The notes beneath the pieces were generated by a model. It was given only the letters and a program-made list of their open reading frames with translations, was not told where the DNA came from and did not search any database. This document shows, one piece after another, positions 9,600 to 17,853 of a DNA stretch of 64,000 nucleotides. The translations under genes were made by a program, and so were the position numbers. The stretch lies in NCBI RefSeq assembly GCF_014892515.1, contig NZ_JADBGR010000068.1:1-64000 (forward strand), given 5' to 3'. Positions within the stretch are counted from its first letter, which is position 1. Each line of letters starts with the position of its first letter. This stretch comes from Myceligenerans pegani. Lineage in GTDB: Bacteria; Actinomycetota; Actinomycetes; Actinomycetales; Cellulomonadaceae.

Positions 9600-9614
9600 G
9601 GTGACAGCCTAAAT

Positions 9615-9630
9615 GAGTGAGCACTCACTC
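9615..9630. promoter_or_regulatory. TetR-type operator GAGTGAG-CA-CTCACTC
   Basis: Seven-base perfect arms with a two-base spacer lie just upstream of the tetR start at 9599. The GAGTGA/TCACTC half-sites are of the kind bound by TetR repressors of actinobacterial efflux operons. The location fits autoregulation of the tetR-ABC-ABC operon. Confidence 0.75.
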
Positions 9631-9720
9631 CGCAACCTGGAGCCGACGCCGGTGGTCGGCCCGATGTCGAGCGGCCGATCACACGACCGGCGACCGACCA
9701 CGCGGCCGGATCGAGCGTGC

Positions 9721-9761
9721 AAAAAGGCCGCCCCGCCCACGAGATCGTGGGCGGGGCGGCC
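9721..9761 (-). terminator. Rho-independent terminator of the nfeD-SPFH operon
   Basis: Perfect 17-base arms at 9726-9742 and 9745-9761 form a GC-rich hairpin. On the minus strand it is followed by TTTTT (complement of 9721-9725). It lies just after the SPFH gene stop, so it ends the nfeD-SPFH transcript and also insulates it from the tetR promoter. Confidence 0.88.
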
Positions 9762-9776
9762 AAGGTCCCTCCGGAA

Positions 9777-10970
9777 CTACTGCTGCGGCGGAGCCGGCGG
9801 AGGCGGCGGGACCTCCCCCTCGTCGCCGTTCACCGGACGCGGGCGCGGCGTGGGCGGCGCCTGGCGCGCCTGCGTCGAACCGCCGGGGCGCTGGCCCCGC
9901 TCGGCCGACGGGTCGAACGGCGCGCCGGAGCGGGTGCCCGACTCGGTCGCGTCCGCCGTGGCGGCCTCCGCCTGGCGCTGGGCCTCGGCCAGGGCGTCGC
10001 CCGCGCTCGGCAGGATGCCGCCCCCGGTGAGGAAGTCCGTGGTCGGCGTGACCGGCGGCGTCGGCTCCCCGCCCCCGTCGCCGGCCCCGGCCGCGCCGCC
10101 ACCGCCGAAGCCCTTGGCGATGCTCGCCATCGCGGCGGTGAACTCGGTGGGGATCACCCAGTTGGTGTTCGAGGTGCCGTTCGCGAGCTGCGGCAGCATC
10201 TGGATGTACTGGTAGCTCAGCAGCTTCGGGTCCGCGTTGCCGCGGTGGATCGCCTCGAAGACCTGGAGGATCGCGCGCGCCTCACCCTCGGCCTCGAGGA
10301 TCTGGGACTGCGCCGAACCCTCGGCCCGCAGGATCGCCGACTGCTTCTCACCCTCGGCGGTGAGGATCGCCGACTGCTTGACACCCTCAGCCGTGAGGAT
10401 CGCGGCGCGGCGGTCGCGCTCGGCGCGCATCTGCTGCTCCATGGCGCCCTGCACGGAGGCGGGAGGGTCGATCGACTTCAGCTCCACGCGGTTGACGCGG
10501 ATGCCCCAGCGGCCCGTCGCCTCGTCCAGCACGCCGCGCAGCTGGCCGTTGATCTGGTCGCGGCTGGTGAGCGTCTGCTCGAGATCCATCGAACCGATGA
10601 CGTTACGCAGCGTGGTCACGGTCAGCTGCTCGATCGCCGTGATGTAGTTCGCGATCTCGTAGACGGCCGACCGGGCGTCGGTCACCTGGAAGTAGATGAC
10701 CGTGTCGATCTCGACCACCAGGTTGTCGCTCGTGATCACGGGCTGCGGCGGGAACGACACGACCTGCTCGCGCATGTCGACGCCGGCGCGCACCTTGTCG
10801 ATGAACGGCACCAGCAGGTGGAAGCCCGGTGTCAGCGTCGTGTGGAACTTACCGAGGCGCTCGATGACCAGCGCCACGGACTGGGGCACGATCCGCACCG
10901 CCCGCGACAGTGCCACCAGGACGACGATGACGAGTATGAGGAGGACTATCCACAGTCCGATGTTTTCCAC
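9777..10970 (-). CDS. SPFH/band-7 (stomatin-like) membrane protein
   Basis: This 397-residue protein belongs to the stomatin/QmcA group of SPFH proteins, which form membrane-anchored oligomeric scaffolds. One N-terminal membrane helix (about residues 5-22) is followed by the band-7 domain with VPQSVALVIERLGKF and TPGFHLLVPFID. A coiled-coil region then contains four near-identical units of the type ILTAEGEKQSA. A Pro/Gly-rich tail of about 100 residues is likely disordered. The nfeD-like gene directly upstream on the same strand is the standard partner of this subgroup, where the pair is thought to act in membrane organisation and protein quality control. The tail is longer than in most stomatin-like proteins. 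Confidence 0.92.
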   Translation of the reverse strand: MENIGLWIVLLILVIVVLVALSRAVRIVPQSVALVIERLGKFHTTLTPGFHLLVPFIDKVRAGVDMREQVVSFPPQPVITSDNLVVEIDTVIYFQVTDARSAVYEIANYITAIEQLTVTTLRNVIGSMDLEQTLTSRDQINGQLRGVLDEATGRWGIRVNRVELKSIDPPASVQGAMEQQMRAERDRRAAILTAEGVKQSAILTAEGEKQSAILRAEGSAQSQILEAEGEARAILQVFEAIHRGNADPKLLSYQYIQMLPQLANGTSNTNWVIPTEFTAAMASIAKGFGGGGAAGAGDGGGEPTPPVTPTTDFLTGGGILPSAGDALAEAQRQAEAATADATESGTRSGAPFDPSAERGQRPGGSTQARQAPPTPRPRPVNGDEGEVPPPPPAPPQQ

Positions 10971-11036
10971 AAGCCTCTCCTACCGCGGGCGCACCCGCTG
11001 GAACGATGTGTACGTGATCTATCCGGGCGCGGGCGG

Positions 11037-11483
11037 TCAGGCGGACCGGTCGGCCGACTTCGGCGCGACCACCGCGGTCGCACCGTCGATGCGCACCACC
11101 TGCACCGTAGTCCCCTCCGGCAGCGGAGGCGAGCCTTCCGCCACGCGTGCCGTCCAGACCTCGCCCATGAGCTTGACCAGGCCGCTCACCTCGGTCACGT
11201 CCTCGACCACCGACGCCGTCCGGCCCACGTGGGCCTCGGCGTTCGTCAGGGTCTCGGGCCCGCCCTTGGACAGGTACCGCTTCAGCGGCGGACGCACGGT
11301 CAGCAGCAGGATCGTCGAGACGACGGCGAACACGATCACCTGGACCCACAGCGGCTGACCCGCCGCGTTGGCTCCGGCAGCCGCGAGCGCGCCGCCCGCG
11401 AACATGATGAAGACGAAATCGAGCGTCGTGATCTCGATCAGGCCGAGTATCAGGGCCGCGCCGACCCACCACAACCACTCCAT
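11037..11483 (-). CDS. NfeD-like membrane protein
   Basis: This 148-residue protein has two or three hydrophobic segments in its first 80 residues and a C-terminal OB-fold domain (about residues 85-145, with VGRTASVVED and GTTVQVVRIDGATAVV). That matches the short NfeD class, which lacks the ClpP-like protease domain. It precedes the SPFH gene by 66 bases in the same direction, the conserved partner arrangement; the OB-fold domain is thought to bind or regulate the stomatin-like protein. The ATG has a good GGAGGGGA site. An extended -10 motif (11532-11540) lies upstream. Confidence 0.9.
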   Translation of the reverse strand: MEWLWWVGAALILGLIEITTLDFVFIMFAGGALAAAGANAAGQPLWVQVIVFAVVSTILLLTVRPPLKRYLSKGGPETLTNAEAHVGRTASVVEDVTEVSGLVKLMGEVWTARVAEGSPPLPEGTTVQVVRIDGATAVVAPKSADRSA

Positions 11484-11531
11484 GGGAATCCCCTCCCCGA
11501 GGCTGAGCGCTCACCTGGCGCCTTTGCCCGA

Positions 11532-11540
11532 AGATTACCA
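11532..11540 (-). promoter_or_regulatory. Extended -10 element TGGTAATCT for the nfeD operon
   Basis: On the minus strand TGG-TAATCT matches the TGn extended -10 pattern, about 50 bases upstream of the nfeD start. No convincing -35 hexamer was found at normal spacing, as is usual for extended -10 promoters. Confidence 0.4.
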
Positions 11541-11621
11541 ATCCCTCACACTGCGTTCCAGCAAAATCGGGCGAAGTCGCGAAGACTTTTCGATCAACGC
11601 CGGCTGACGCCGGTCAACGGG

Positions 11622-12407
11622 TCAGCGCGCGGCCCGCGCCAGCCAGCGTCCCCCGCCGTGCGCGACGACGAGCGGCAGCCCGAACGCGGCCGACAGGTTG
11701 TCCGCGGTGAGGACCTCGTCGATCGGGCCGGCCGCGTGGATGCGGCTGCGCCCCATGAGCAGCACGTGCGTGAAGCCCTCCGGGATCTCCTCCACGTGGT
11801 GGGTGACCAGCACCAGCACCGGCGACGCCGGATCGCCGGCGAGTTCCGTCAGCGCCGCCAGCAGCTCCTCCCGGCCGCCGAGGTCCAGCCCGGCGGCGGG
11901 CTCGTCGAGCAGGAGCAGCTCCGGGTCGGTCATGAGGGCCCGCGCGATCTGCACGCGCTTGCGCTCGCCCTCGGACAGGGTGCCGTAGTGCCGGTCGGCG
12001 AGCTTGGCGACGTCGAACGCCCCGAGCAGGTCGGCGGCGCGCTGCTCGTCGACCTCGTCGTACGACTCCTGCCAGCGGCCCGTCACCCCGTAGGCGGCGG
12101 TGAGGACGACGTCGCGCACCGTCTCGCCGCCCGGGATCCGGTCGGCGAGCGACGCCGACGACAGCCCGACACGCGGGCGCAGCTCGAACACGTCGGTGCG
12201 GCCGAGCCGCTCCCCCAGGATCTCGGCGCTGCCCGCGGTGGGGTGCATGCGGGTCGCGACGATCTGCAGCAGCGTCGTCTTGCCCGCGCCGTTCGGTCCC
12301 AGCACGATCCAGCGTTCGCCCTCGTTCACCCGCCAGTCCACCGAGTCGAGGATGGTCGTGGTGCCGCGCCGGACAGTGACGCCCGAAAGGTCGAGAACCG
12401 TGCTCAT
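11622..12407 (-). CDS. ABC transporter ATP-binding protein, stand-alone
   Basis: This cytoplasmic ATPase of about 261 residues has Walker A GPNGAGKTT near residue 38, a Q-loop region, signature LSEGERKRVQIARAL and Walker B LLLLDEPAAGLDLGG. No permease gene is adjacent, so its partner is elsewhere or it acts without one. It resembles the actinobacterial YlmA/ModF-like single ATPases. The ATG at 12407 gives a protein beginning MSTVLDLSGV, the usual position for the first strand; an ATG three codons upstream is also possible. No clear ribosome-binding site is seen for either. It is divergent from the 12449 gene and their promoters share about 40 bases. Confidence 0.85.
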   Translation of the reverse strand: MSTVLDLSGVTVRRGTTTILDSVDWRVNEGERWIVLGPNGAGKTTLLQIVATRMHPTAGSAEILGERLGRTDVFELRPRVGLSSASLADRIPGGETVRDVVLTAAYGVTGRWQESYDEVDEQRAADLLGAFDVAKLADRHYGTLSEGERKRVQIARALMTDPELLLLDEPAAGLDLGGREELLAALTELAGDPASPVLVLVTHHVEEIPEGFTHVLLMGRSRIHAAGPIDEVLTADNLSAAFGLPLVVAHGGGRWLARAAR

Positions 12408-12435
12408 GGTCCACAACAGTAACCGACATGTCCCA

Positions 12436-12441
12436 TACTGT
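12436..12441 (+). promoter_or_regulatory. -10 element TACTGT, leaderless start at 12449
   Basis: TACTGT ends seven bases before the ATG at 12449. That distance would put the transcription start on or at the start codon, giving a leaderless mRNA. It matches the same TAnnnT-N6-8-start pattern seen at several other genes in the window. Confidence 0.5.
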
Positions 12442-12448
12442 GAGGGCG

Positions 12449-13210
12449 ATGAACACAGCGCCGGACCTGCCCCGCAGCGTCGTCCTCGCTCTCTGGCTGC
12501 AGGGCGTGGGCGACACCTCGGACGCCGCGGGCGCCATCCAGGGGGACGACGAGCCGCACCGCGTCCACGGCCTGCCCGGCGTGTGGGACGGCACGGACCT
12601 CGGCACGCTGCTCACGACGTGGACGCACGGCCCGCGGACCGTGGCCGCGCTCCTCCCGGTGGCCGGCGATCCCGCCGGGGTCCCGGCCGCAGTGAACCAC
12701 GACGCCACGGAGGCCGGCGAGTGCGTGGTCATCACGACGCCGGACGGAAGCTGGGCCGCCGTGCCGGACATCACGCCGTTCGGCAGTCACCTCGAGCCCG
12801 GCCACCTGGTCGAGTGGAAGGTACAGCCGGTGCCCGACTGGAGCACGGGGCTGTTCGGCACGCTCGGGTCGGTGTCCGACGCCGAGCGCGAGCTGCGCAC
12901 CAGCCTCATGACCGCCACGGACGCCCTGGACTCGCTCGACGTCGCCCGCTGGCGCGACGACGCGGCCGACGCCATCGAGCGCCTCCGCGCCGCCAGCACC
13001 GCCGACTGGCCCGTGCCGCACCTCGACGGCCGCCGCGCGCGGGTCCTGCAGCTGGCCGCGCGCCTGCGCGCGATCGTCGCGCTGGGCGCGGTGGACGACG
13101 GCGGTGCGGTGAACCTCTGGCAGGCGGACCAGCGCAGCACGGCGCTGCGGGAGGTGGACCGGACGGCACGCCACGCCATGAGCGCGGCAACCTACGGCGA
13201 GATCCCCTGA
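12449..13210 (+). CDS. Conserved actinobacterial hypothetical protein
   Basis: I do not recognise a domain with known function. The 253-residue protein is soluble, with no signal peptide or membrane segment. It begins LPRSVVLALWLQGV, then has a mixed alpha/beta N-terminal part with repeated motifs (VVITTPDGSWAAVPDITPFGSHLEPGHLVEW) and a helical C-terminal half. Its placement between an ABC ATPase and serB gives no functional hint. An upstream in-frame ATG at 12428 exists, but the TACTGT element seven bases before 12449 argues for a leaderless start there. Confidence 0.7.
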   Translation: MNTAPDLPRSVVLALWLQGVGDTSDAAGAIQGDDEPHRVHGLPGVWDGTDLGTLLTTWTHGPRTVAALLPVAGDPAGVPAAVNHDATEAGECVVITTPDGSWAAVPDITPFGSHLEPGHLVEWKVQPVPDWSTGLFGTLGSVSDAERELRTSLMTATDALDSLDVARWRDDAADAIERLRAASTADWPVPHLDGRRARVLQLAARLRAIVALGAVDDGGAVNLWQADQRSTALREVDRTARHAMSAATYGEIP

Positions 13211-13227
13211 CGACCGACTCACGTTCG

Positions 13228-13247
13228 GCAGGGGCTCGAAGCCCTGC
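13228..13247 (+). terminator. Possible hairpin terminator after the 12449 gene
   Basis: GGGCT-CGA-AGCCC extended by flanking GCAG/CTGC with one bulged G forms a short stem 18 bases past the stop codon. There is no following T-run, so this is only a candidate end or 3' stabilising hairpin. Confidence 0.35.
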
Positions 13248-13283
13248 TGAACCCGACTCAGGAAAGGCTCCCCCCGGGGGGGA

Positions 13284-13910
13284 TCAGGGGCTGAGGAGGG
13301 CGAGGACTTCGTCCAGCCGACCGTCCACCGCGTGGGGTGCCTGGGCCTTGACCACCGGCTTCGCCCGGAACGCCACCCCGGTCCCCGCCGCGGCGATCAT
13401 GTCGAGGTCGTTCGCGCCGTCACCCACCGCAACCGTCGCCGGTATCGGCACGCCCTCCGCCGCCGCCCATTCGCGCAGGGTCGCGGCCTTCGCGGCCCGG
13501 TCGATCACCGGACCGACGGTCCGCCCGGTCAGGACGCCGCCGGACACCTCGAGGCGGTTCGCGCGCACGAGCCGGATGCCGAGGTCCTCCGCGATCGGCC
13601 GCACGATCTCCTCGAAGCCGCCCGAGACCAGCCCGAACGCCCAGCCCCGCGCGTGGCACGCCGCCACGAGCTCGGCCGCGCCCGGCATGAGCTCGACGGC
13701 GTCACGCACCTTGTCCAGGGCGTCGACGGGGACGCCGGCGAGCGTCGCGACGCGCTCGCGCAGCGATCCCGCGAAGTCGAGCTCGCCGCGCATCGCGCGC
13801 TCGGTCACGGCGGCGACCTCGTCGCGGGTCCCCGCGTGGTCGGCGATGAGCTCGATGACCTCCTGCTGCAGGAAGGTGGAATCGACGTCGGTCACGATCA
13901 GGCGCTTCAC
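13284..13910 (-). CDS. serB: Phosphoserine phosphatase
   Basis: SerB hydrolyses O-phosphoserine to serine, the last step of serine synthesis. The roughly 208-residue protein is a compact HAD hydrolase. Motif I is TDVDSTFLQQEVIELIA (nucleophile Asp and general acid Asp, with the Ser-Thr typical of SerB), motif II is GLVSGGF, a conserved Lys follows in AAKAATLREW, and motif IV is VAVGDGANDLDMI. The cap region carries the RGELDFAGSLRERVATL signature of SerB. There is no N-terminal ACT domain, unlike many actinobacterial SerB2 proteins. The GTG at 13910 places motif I at the usual distance from the N-terminus; a TTG at 13916 is the alternative. Confidence 0.93.
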   Translation of the reverse strand: MKRLIVTDVDSTFLQQEVIELIADHAGTRDEVAAVTERAMRGELDFAGSLRERVATLAGVPVDALDKVRDAVELMPGAAELVAACHARGWAFGLVSGGFEEIVRPIAEDLGIRLVRANRLEVSGGVLTGRTVGPVIDRAAKAATLREWAAAEGVPIPATVAVGDGANDLDMIAAAGTGVAFRAKPVVKAQAPHAVDGRLDEVLALLSP

Positions 13911-13977
13911 GCGCAACAGTGTGCCCGACGTCGTGCGGCCGCCGCAGATCCCTCCGCGGTGCGGGCGGTGCGGGCGC

Positions 13978-14541
13978 TCAGCCCTGCGGCCTGCCCACGT
14001 GGGTGAGCACCGCCGAGGAGCGGTCCCACGCGGACCACGGGGTCTCGGCCGGGGCCTCCAGCACGGAGTAGGTGGCGGTCGGCACGCCGGCGCGGACCTG
14101 CGCGAGGGCGGCGTCGTCGGAGCCGGGGCCGGCGAGGTAGGACGCGGTCGCGGCCATCGTGGGCTCGTGGCCGATCACCAGGACGGTGCGTGCGCTGTCG
14201 TCGAGCTCGCCGACGAGCGCGAGCACGTCGCTCACGCGGGCGTTGTACAGGCTGTCGGTGACGACGACGAGCGGGCCGTCGATGCGCCGGCCGTTCAGAC
14301 CGCTCTTGGCCAGGTCCCACGTCTGGCGCGTGCGCAACGCGGAGGAGACGAGGACGACGTCCGGCACGGCGCCGAGCGCGACGAGCGCCGCGCTCAGCCC
14401 GGCCGCCTGCGTGCGGCCCCGCAGGGCGAGGGGGCGCAGCGCGTCGTCAGAGGTCGTGGCCGGCTCGGCCTTGGCGTGACGCAACAGGACGAGCCGACGC
14501 ACCGGCGTCGTCGACGCCACCTCCTCGCGTTGCCTGGCCAC
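13978..14541 (-). CDS. SixA-like histidine phosphatase
   Basis: This 187-residue member of the histidine phosphatase superfamily has the catalytic LVLLRHAKAEP (RHG-type) near the N-terminus, where the His is transiently phosphorylated. The second catalytic segment VLVIGHEPTM carries the partner His. Length and layout match the SixA group, which dephosphorylates phosphohistidine proteins; in actinobacteria the real substrates are mostly unknown. The GTG start has a strong AAGGAGAG site. The gene lies between fabI and serB in the same direction with gaps of 50-80 bases, and operon membership is possible but not shown. Confidence 0.87.
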   Translation of the reverse strand: MARQREEVASTTPVRRLVLLRHAKAEPATTSDDALRPLALRGRTQAAGLSAALVALGAVPDVVLVSSALRTRQTWDLAKSGLNGRRIDGPLVVVTDSLYNARVSDVLALVGELDDSARTVLVIGHEPTMAATASYLAGPGSDDAALAQVRAGVPTATYSVLEAPAETPWSAWDRSSAVLTHVGRPQG

Positions 14542-14617
14542 GATCTCTCCTTCCGTTCGGCGGCGCCTCCCGGATGGGGAAGGCGCCGTGGTGCTGGGGG
14601 CTCTCCCGCGATGGCGG

Positions 14618-15394
14618 TTACTGCCCCATGGCGTGCACGCCGCCGTCGACGTGCACGATCTCGCCCGTGGTGGCCGGGAACCAGTCGCTGAGCAGGGCCG
14701 CGACGGTTCGCGCCGTCGGCTCCGCGGTGGTCTGGTCCCAGCCGAGCGGCGCGCGCTCCGGCCAGTTGGCCTCCATCTGCTCGAAGCCGGGGATCGACTT
14801 CGCGGCGGTGGTCTTGATCGGCCCGGCGGACACCAGGTTGCAGCGGATGCCGGCGGGTCCCAGGTCGCGCGCGAGGTAGCGGTTCGCGGCCTCCAGGCCG
14901 GCCTTGGCCACGCCCATCCAGTCGTAGACGGGCCAGGCGAACTGCGCGTCGAAGGTGAGGCCGACGATGGCGCCGCCGTCGGTCATCAGCGGCTTCGCGG
15001 CCACGCCGAGCGCCTTGTAGGAGAACGTGGACACGTGCAGCGCGGTGGCGACGTCCGCCCACTCGCCCGAGAGGAAGTTCCCGCCCATCACGCTCTGGGG
15101 CGCGAAGCCGATCGAGTGGACCACGCCGTCGAGCCGGTCGAGGCCCGCCTCGCGCACGGCATCGGCGAGACCTGCGAGGTCCTCGTCGCTCGTGACGTCG
15201 AGCTGAACGACCGGGGGCGGCGTGTCACCCGGCAGACGCTTCGCGAACGCACTAGTCAGCTTCATCTGACGGCCGAACGACGAGAGGACCACCTCGGCCC
15301 CCTCCTCGATCGCCAGGCGCGCCGTGTGGAACGCGATCGACGAGTCGGTGAGGACCCCGGTGATGAGCAGCTTCTTGCCTTCGAGGAGACCCAT
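14618..15394 (-). CDS. fabI: Enoyl-[acyl-carrier-protein] reductase (NADH), InhA type
   Basis: FabI reduces the enoyl-ACP double bond in the last step of each type II fatty-acid elongation cycle. The 258-residue protein shows the FabI-specific nucleotide loop ITGVLTDSSIAFHTARLA, GVVHSIGFAP for the dinucleotide-binding sheet, and the catalytic YDWMGVAKAGLEAANRYLARDLG with Tyr and Lys six residues apart. The C-terminal WFPATTGEIVHVDGGVHAMGQ is typical. It resembles mycobacterial InhA rather than the E. coli form. The ATG at 15394 has GGAAGGA five bases upstream; a longer in-frame extension upstream is not supported. fabG lies 198 bases upstream in the same direction, the usual actinobacterial pairing. 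Confidence 0.95.
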   Translation of the reverse strand: MGLLEGKKLLITGVLTDSSIAFHTARLAIEEGAEVVLSSFGRQMKLTSAFAKRLPGDTPPPVVQLDVTSDEDLAGLADAVREAGLDRLDGVVHSIGFAPQSVMGGNFLSGEWADVATALHVSTFSYKALGVAAKPLMTDGGAIVGLTFDAQFAWPVYDWMGVAKAGLEAANRYLARDLGPAGIRCNLVSAGPIKTTAAKSIPGFEQMEANWPERAPLGWDQTTAEPTARTVAALLSDWFPATTGEIVHVDGGVHAMGQ

Positions 15395-15534
15395 GTTGTC
15401 CTTCCGGTGAATGCGCGGGGCATGACACGCCGTGCCCCGCACTGGGTGTGAGCGTAACGGTGCGACCGCGCGCGAGGAAAACTCCCGGGTCGGCGCGGGT
15501 CGTGGAAGATGTCGCCAACGGTGTCGGCGAGGAC

Positions 15535-15554
15535 ACGGCCGTCCCGGCGGCCGT
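15535..15554. other. Inverted repeat in the fabG-fabI spacer
   Basis: ACGGCCG and CGGCCGT arms with a six-base loop lie between the fabG stop and the fabI start. No T-run follows. It could attenuate read-through from fabG or be incidental in GC-rich DNA. Nothing else is seen in this 198-base spacer. Confidence 0.3.
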
Positions 15555-15592
15555 GGTGAAAGCGCAGGTGAGCGCGAGGATCGGTGGGGCCG

Positions 15593-16321
15593 TCAGTGCC
15601 CCATGCCCATGCCGCCGTCGACGGGGACGACGGCGCCCGTGACGTAGGACGCGGCGTCCGATGCGAGGAACGTCACGACGCCCGCCACCTCGTCGGGGCG
15701 GGCGAACCGGCCGGCGGGAATCGCGGCGAGGTAGAAGTCCCGCGTCTTCTCGGGCAGTTCGGCGGTCATGTCGGTCTCGATGAAGCCGGGCGCGACGACG
15801 TTCGCGGTGATGCCGCGCCCGCCGAGCTCGCGCGAGATGGAGCGCGCCATGCCGACCAGCGCCGCCTTCGACGCGCCGTAGTTCACCTGGCCCGTGCCGC
15901 CGTACAGGCCCACGAGCGAGCCGATCAGCACGATGCGACCGTAGCGCTTGCGGATCATGCTCTTGGCGGCACGGCGCACGCAGCGGAACGTGCCCGTCAG
16001 GTTCACGTCCACGACCTGCTCGAACTCCTCGTCCGACATGCGCATGAGGAGCTGGTCCTTCGTGACGCCGGCGTTGGCGACGAGGACGTCCACCGGCCCG
16101 AGGTCCTGCTCGATCTGCGCGAAGGCTTCGTTCACTGCCTCCGTGTCGGTGATGTCGGCCTTGTAGCCGTGCACACCGTCGGGCAGGTCGCCCCCGCGGT
16201 ACACCGTGGCGACGCGGTCCCCCTCGGCGACGAAACGTTCGGCGATCGAGCGGCCGATGCCGCGTGCGGCGCCGGTCACGACGACGACGCGGCCGGCGGC
16301 GGAATCCAGGTTCTCGGTCAT
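15593..16321 (-). CDS. fabG: 3-oxoacyl-[acyl-carrier-protein] reductase
   Basis: FabG reduces 3-ketoacyl-ACP with NADPH in fatty-acid elongation. The 242-residue short-chain dehydrogenase has TGAARGIG near residue 16 for the cofactor, NAGV, the catalytic Ser in LIGSLVGLYG, and the YGASKAA Tyr/Lys pair, then the FabG signature for the active-site loop, APGFIETDMT. The C-terminal YVTGAVVPVDGGMGMGH is standard. It belongs to the MabA/FabG1 type found next to fabI in actinobacteria. The ATG at 16321 is preceded by TAGCGT at seven bases, suggesting a leaderless transcript; an in-frame N-terminal extension upstream looks unrelated to the family. Confidence 0.94.
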   Translation of the reverse strand: MTENLDSAAGRVVVVTGAARGIGRSIAERFVAEGDRVATVYRGGDLPDGVHGYKADITDTEAVNEAFAQIEQDLGPVDVLVANAGVTKDQLLMRMSDEEFEQVVDVNLTGTFRCVRRAAKSMIRKRYGRIVLIGSLVGLYGGTGQVNYGASKAALVGMARSISRELGGRGITANVVAPGFIETDMTAELPEKTRDFYLAAIPAGRFARPDEVAGVVTFLASDAASYVTGAVVPVDGGMGMGH

Positions 16322-16328
16322 ACCGGCG

Positions 16329-16334
16329 ACGCTA
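16329..16334 (-). promoter_or_regulatory. -10 element TAGCGT of fabG
   Basis: On the minus strand TAGCGT is followed by seven bases and the ATG at 16321, the spacing expected for a leaderless mRNA. Confidence 0.5.
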
Positions 16335-16463
16335 CCCGTGCGACCCACCGGGCGGCGCTGCGCGACCTGCCACGCGCCCCGCGCCGCGCGTTGTGGGGTT
16401 CCGACAACATCGATTCGTGACATCGGGTACCAACACCGGGAATCCGTCGATCCCGGACGAGGT

Positions 16464-17768
16464 TCACCCCGTCGTGACGCCGCGATAGACCTCCATCGTG
16501 CGGTCGGCGATCGCCGCCCAGGAGAAGTGCTCGCGGGCCCGGCGGCGGCCCGCCTCGCCCATCGCCGCGGCGCGCGCCGGATCGGCGACCACCCGGTTCA
16601 GGGCCTCGGTCAGGTCGGCGACGAACCGGTCGGGGTCGAGCGGCGTCCCGGTGCCGTCGTCGGCCTGCTCGATCGGGACGAGCGCGCCCGTGACGCCGTC
16701 GTCCACGACCTCCGGGATGCCGCCGGTCGCCGTGGCCACGACAGGCAGCCCGACCGCCATCGCCTCGAGGTTGACGATGCCGAGCGGCTCGTACACGCTC
16801 GGGCAGACGAACACGGTCCCGGCCGCGAGCACGGCGACGAGTTCCTCGCGCGGCAGCATCTGCTCGATCCAGACGATCCCGCCGTCGCGGCCCGCGCGCG
16901 CGGGGCCCGCTCCGGCGCGCGCCTCGCGCAGCCCGCTCACCAGTGTCTTCACCTCGTCCATCAGCTCCGGCGTGTCGGGGGCGCCCGCACACAGCACGAG
17001 CTGCACGTCGTGCGGCAGCCCGGCCGCCGCACGCAGCAGGTACGGCAGCCCCTTCTGCCGCGTGATGCGCCCGACGAACACGACCGCCGGCCGGTCCGGG
17101 TCGATCCCGAGGCGCCGCACGGTCCCGTCGGCGGCCGCGAGGGCGGCGTCGCCCGACGGCCGCCGCCACCCGGCCAGGTCGATCCCGTTGTGCACCACGT
17201 GCACGCGGCCGGGATCGAGCTCGGGGTAGCAGCGCAGGATGTCGTCCCGCATCCCGGCCGAGACCGCGATGATCGCCGACGCGCCGAGGTAGGCCGTCCG
17301 CTCCGCCCACGACGACACGGCGTACCCGCCGCCGAGCTGCTCCGCCTTCCACGGCCGCAGCGGCTCCAGGGAGTGCGCGGTGACGACGTGCGGCACGCCG
17401 TGCAGCAGCCCGGCGAGATGGCCGGCCATGTTGGCGTACCAGGTGTGCGAGTGCACGACGTCGGCCCCGGCGCAGTCCTGCGCGATCGTCAGGTCGGTGC
17501 CGAGAGTGGCCAGCGCCGCGTTCGCGCCGGTCAGCTCGGCGGGCGTGACGTAGCCGGTCACGGCCGGAGCGGGCTCCCCGGGGCCGACGACGGCGCCGCC
17601 GGCCTCGCCGAAGTGGCGCACCCGTATGTCGGCGAGCGGCGCGAGCACTCTCGAGAGCTCCGTGACGTGCACCCCTCCTCCGCCGTAGACGTGCGGCGGG
17701 TACTCCCGGGTGAGGAGATCGACGGTGAGACGGGACGACGGCGGCCGCTGCGGCTCCAGAGCTGTCAC
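16464..17768 (-). CDS. glgA: Glycogen synthase, actinobacterial GT4 type
   Basis: This 434-residue enzyme transfers glucose from a nucleotide sugar in alpha-glucan synthesis. It has the GT-B fold of family GT4, with an N-terminal acceptor domain starting LTREYPPHVYGGGGVHVTEL and a C-terminal donor domain with VFVGRITRQKGLPYLL and the catalytic E-x7-E segment CPSVYEPLGIVNLEAMAVG. This is the Corynebacterium/Mycobacterium GlgA (GlgM) type, not the GT5 E. coli enzyme. In mycobacteria the homologue makes maltose-1-phosphate from ADP-glucose, so that role is also possible. It is divergent from glgC, which supplies ADP-glucose. The GTG start is preceded by TAACGT at seven bases and is likely leaderless. 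Confidence 0.93.
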   Translation of the reverse strand: MTALEPQRPPSSRLTVDLLTREYPPHVYGGGGVHVTELSRVLAPLADIRVRHFGEAGGAVVGPGEPAPAVTGYVTPAELTGANAALATLGTDLTIAQDCAGADVVHSHTWYANMAGHLAGLLHGVPHVVTAHSLEPLRPWKAEQLGGGYAVSSWAERTAYLGASAIIAVSAGMRDDILRCYPELDPGRVHVVHNGIDLAGWRRPSGDAALAAADGTVRRLGIDPDRPAVVFVGRITRQKGLPYLLRAAAGLPHDVQLVLCAGAPDTPELMDEVKTLVSGLREARAGAGPARAGRDGGIVWIEQMLPREELVAVLAAGTVFVCPSVYEPLGIVNLEAMAVGLPVVATATGGIPEVVDDGVTGALVPIEQADDGTGTPLDPDRFVADLTEALNRVVADPARAAAMGEAGRRRAREHFSWAAIADRTMEVYRGVTTG

Positions 17769-17775
17769 GGTCCAG

Positions 17776-17781
17776 ACGTTA
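17776..17781 (-). promoter_or_regulatory. -10 element TAACGT of glgA
   Basis: Minus-strand TAACGT sits seven bases before the GTG of glgA, within the 85-bp glgA-glgC divergent spacer. It implies a leaderless glgA mRNA. Confidence 0.5.
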
Positions 17782-17840
17782 CCGATATTTCTTCACCGCC
17801 ATTTCCTCTGCGGAGCTTTCGCCGGACTCGCCCGAGGCCA

Positions 17841-17846
17841 TATCGT
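17841..17846 (+). promoter_or_regulatory. -10 element TATCGT of glgC
   Basis: TATCGT sits seven bases before the ATG of glgC. The mirrored arrangement with the glgA element shows two back-to-back leaderless promoters in an 85-bp spacer. Confidence 0.5.
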
Positions 17847-17853
17847 CTGAGCC

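Noticed and set aside
10300-10420. Short tandem DNA repeats that could suggest a CRISPR or regulatory array
   Set aside because: They encode the repeated ILTAEGEKQSA-like coiled-coil units of the SPFH protein and are imperfect, without spacers.
13270-13281. CCCCCCGGGGGG palindrome after serB as a terminator
   Set aside because: It has no loop and no T-run, so a stable hairpin of terminator type cannot form from it alone.
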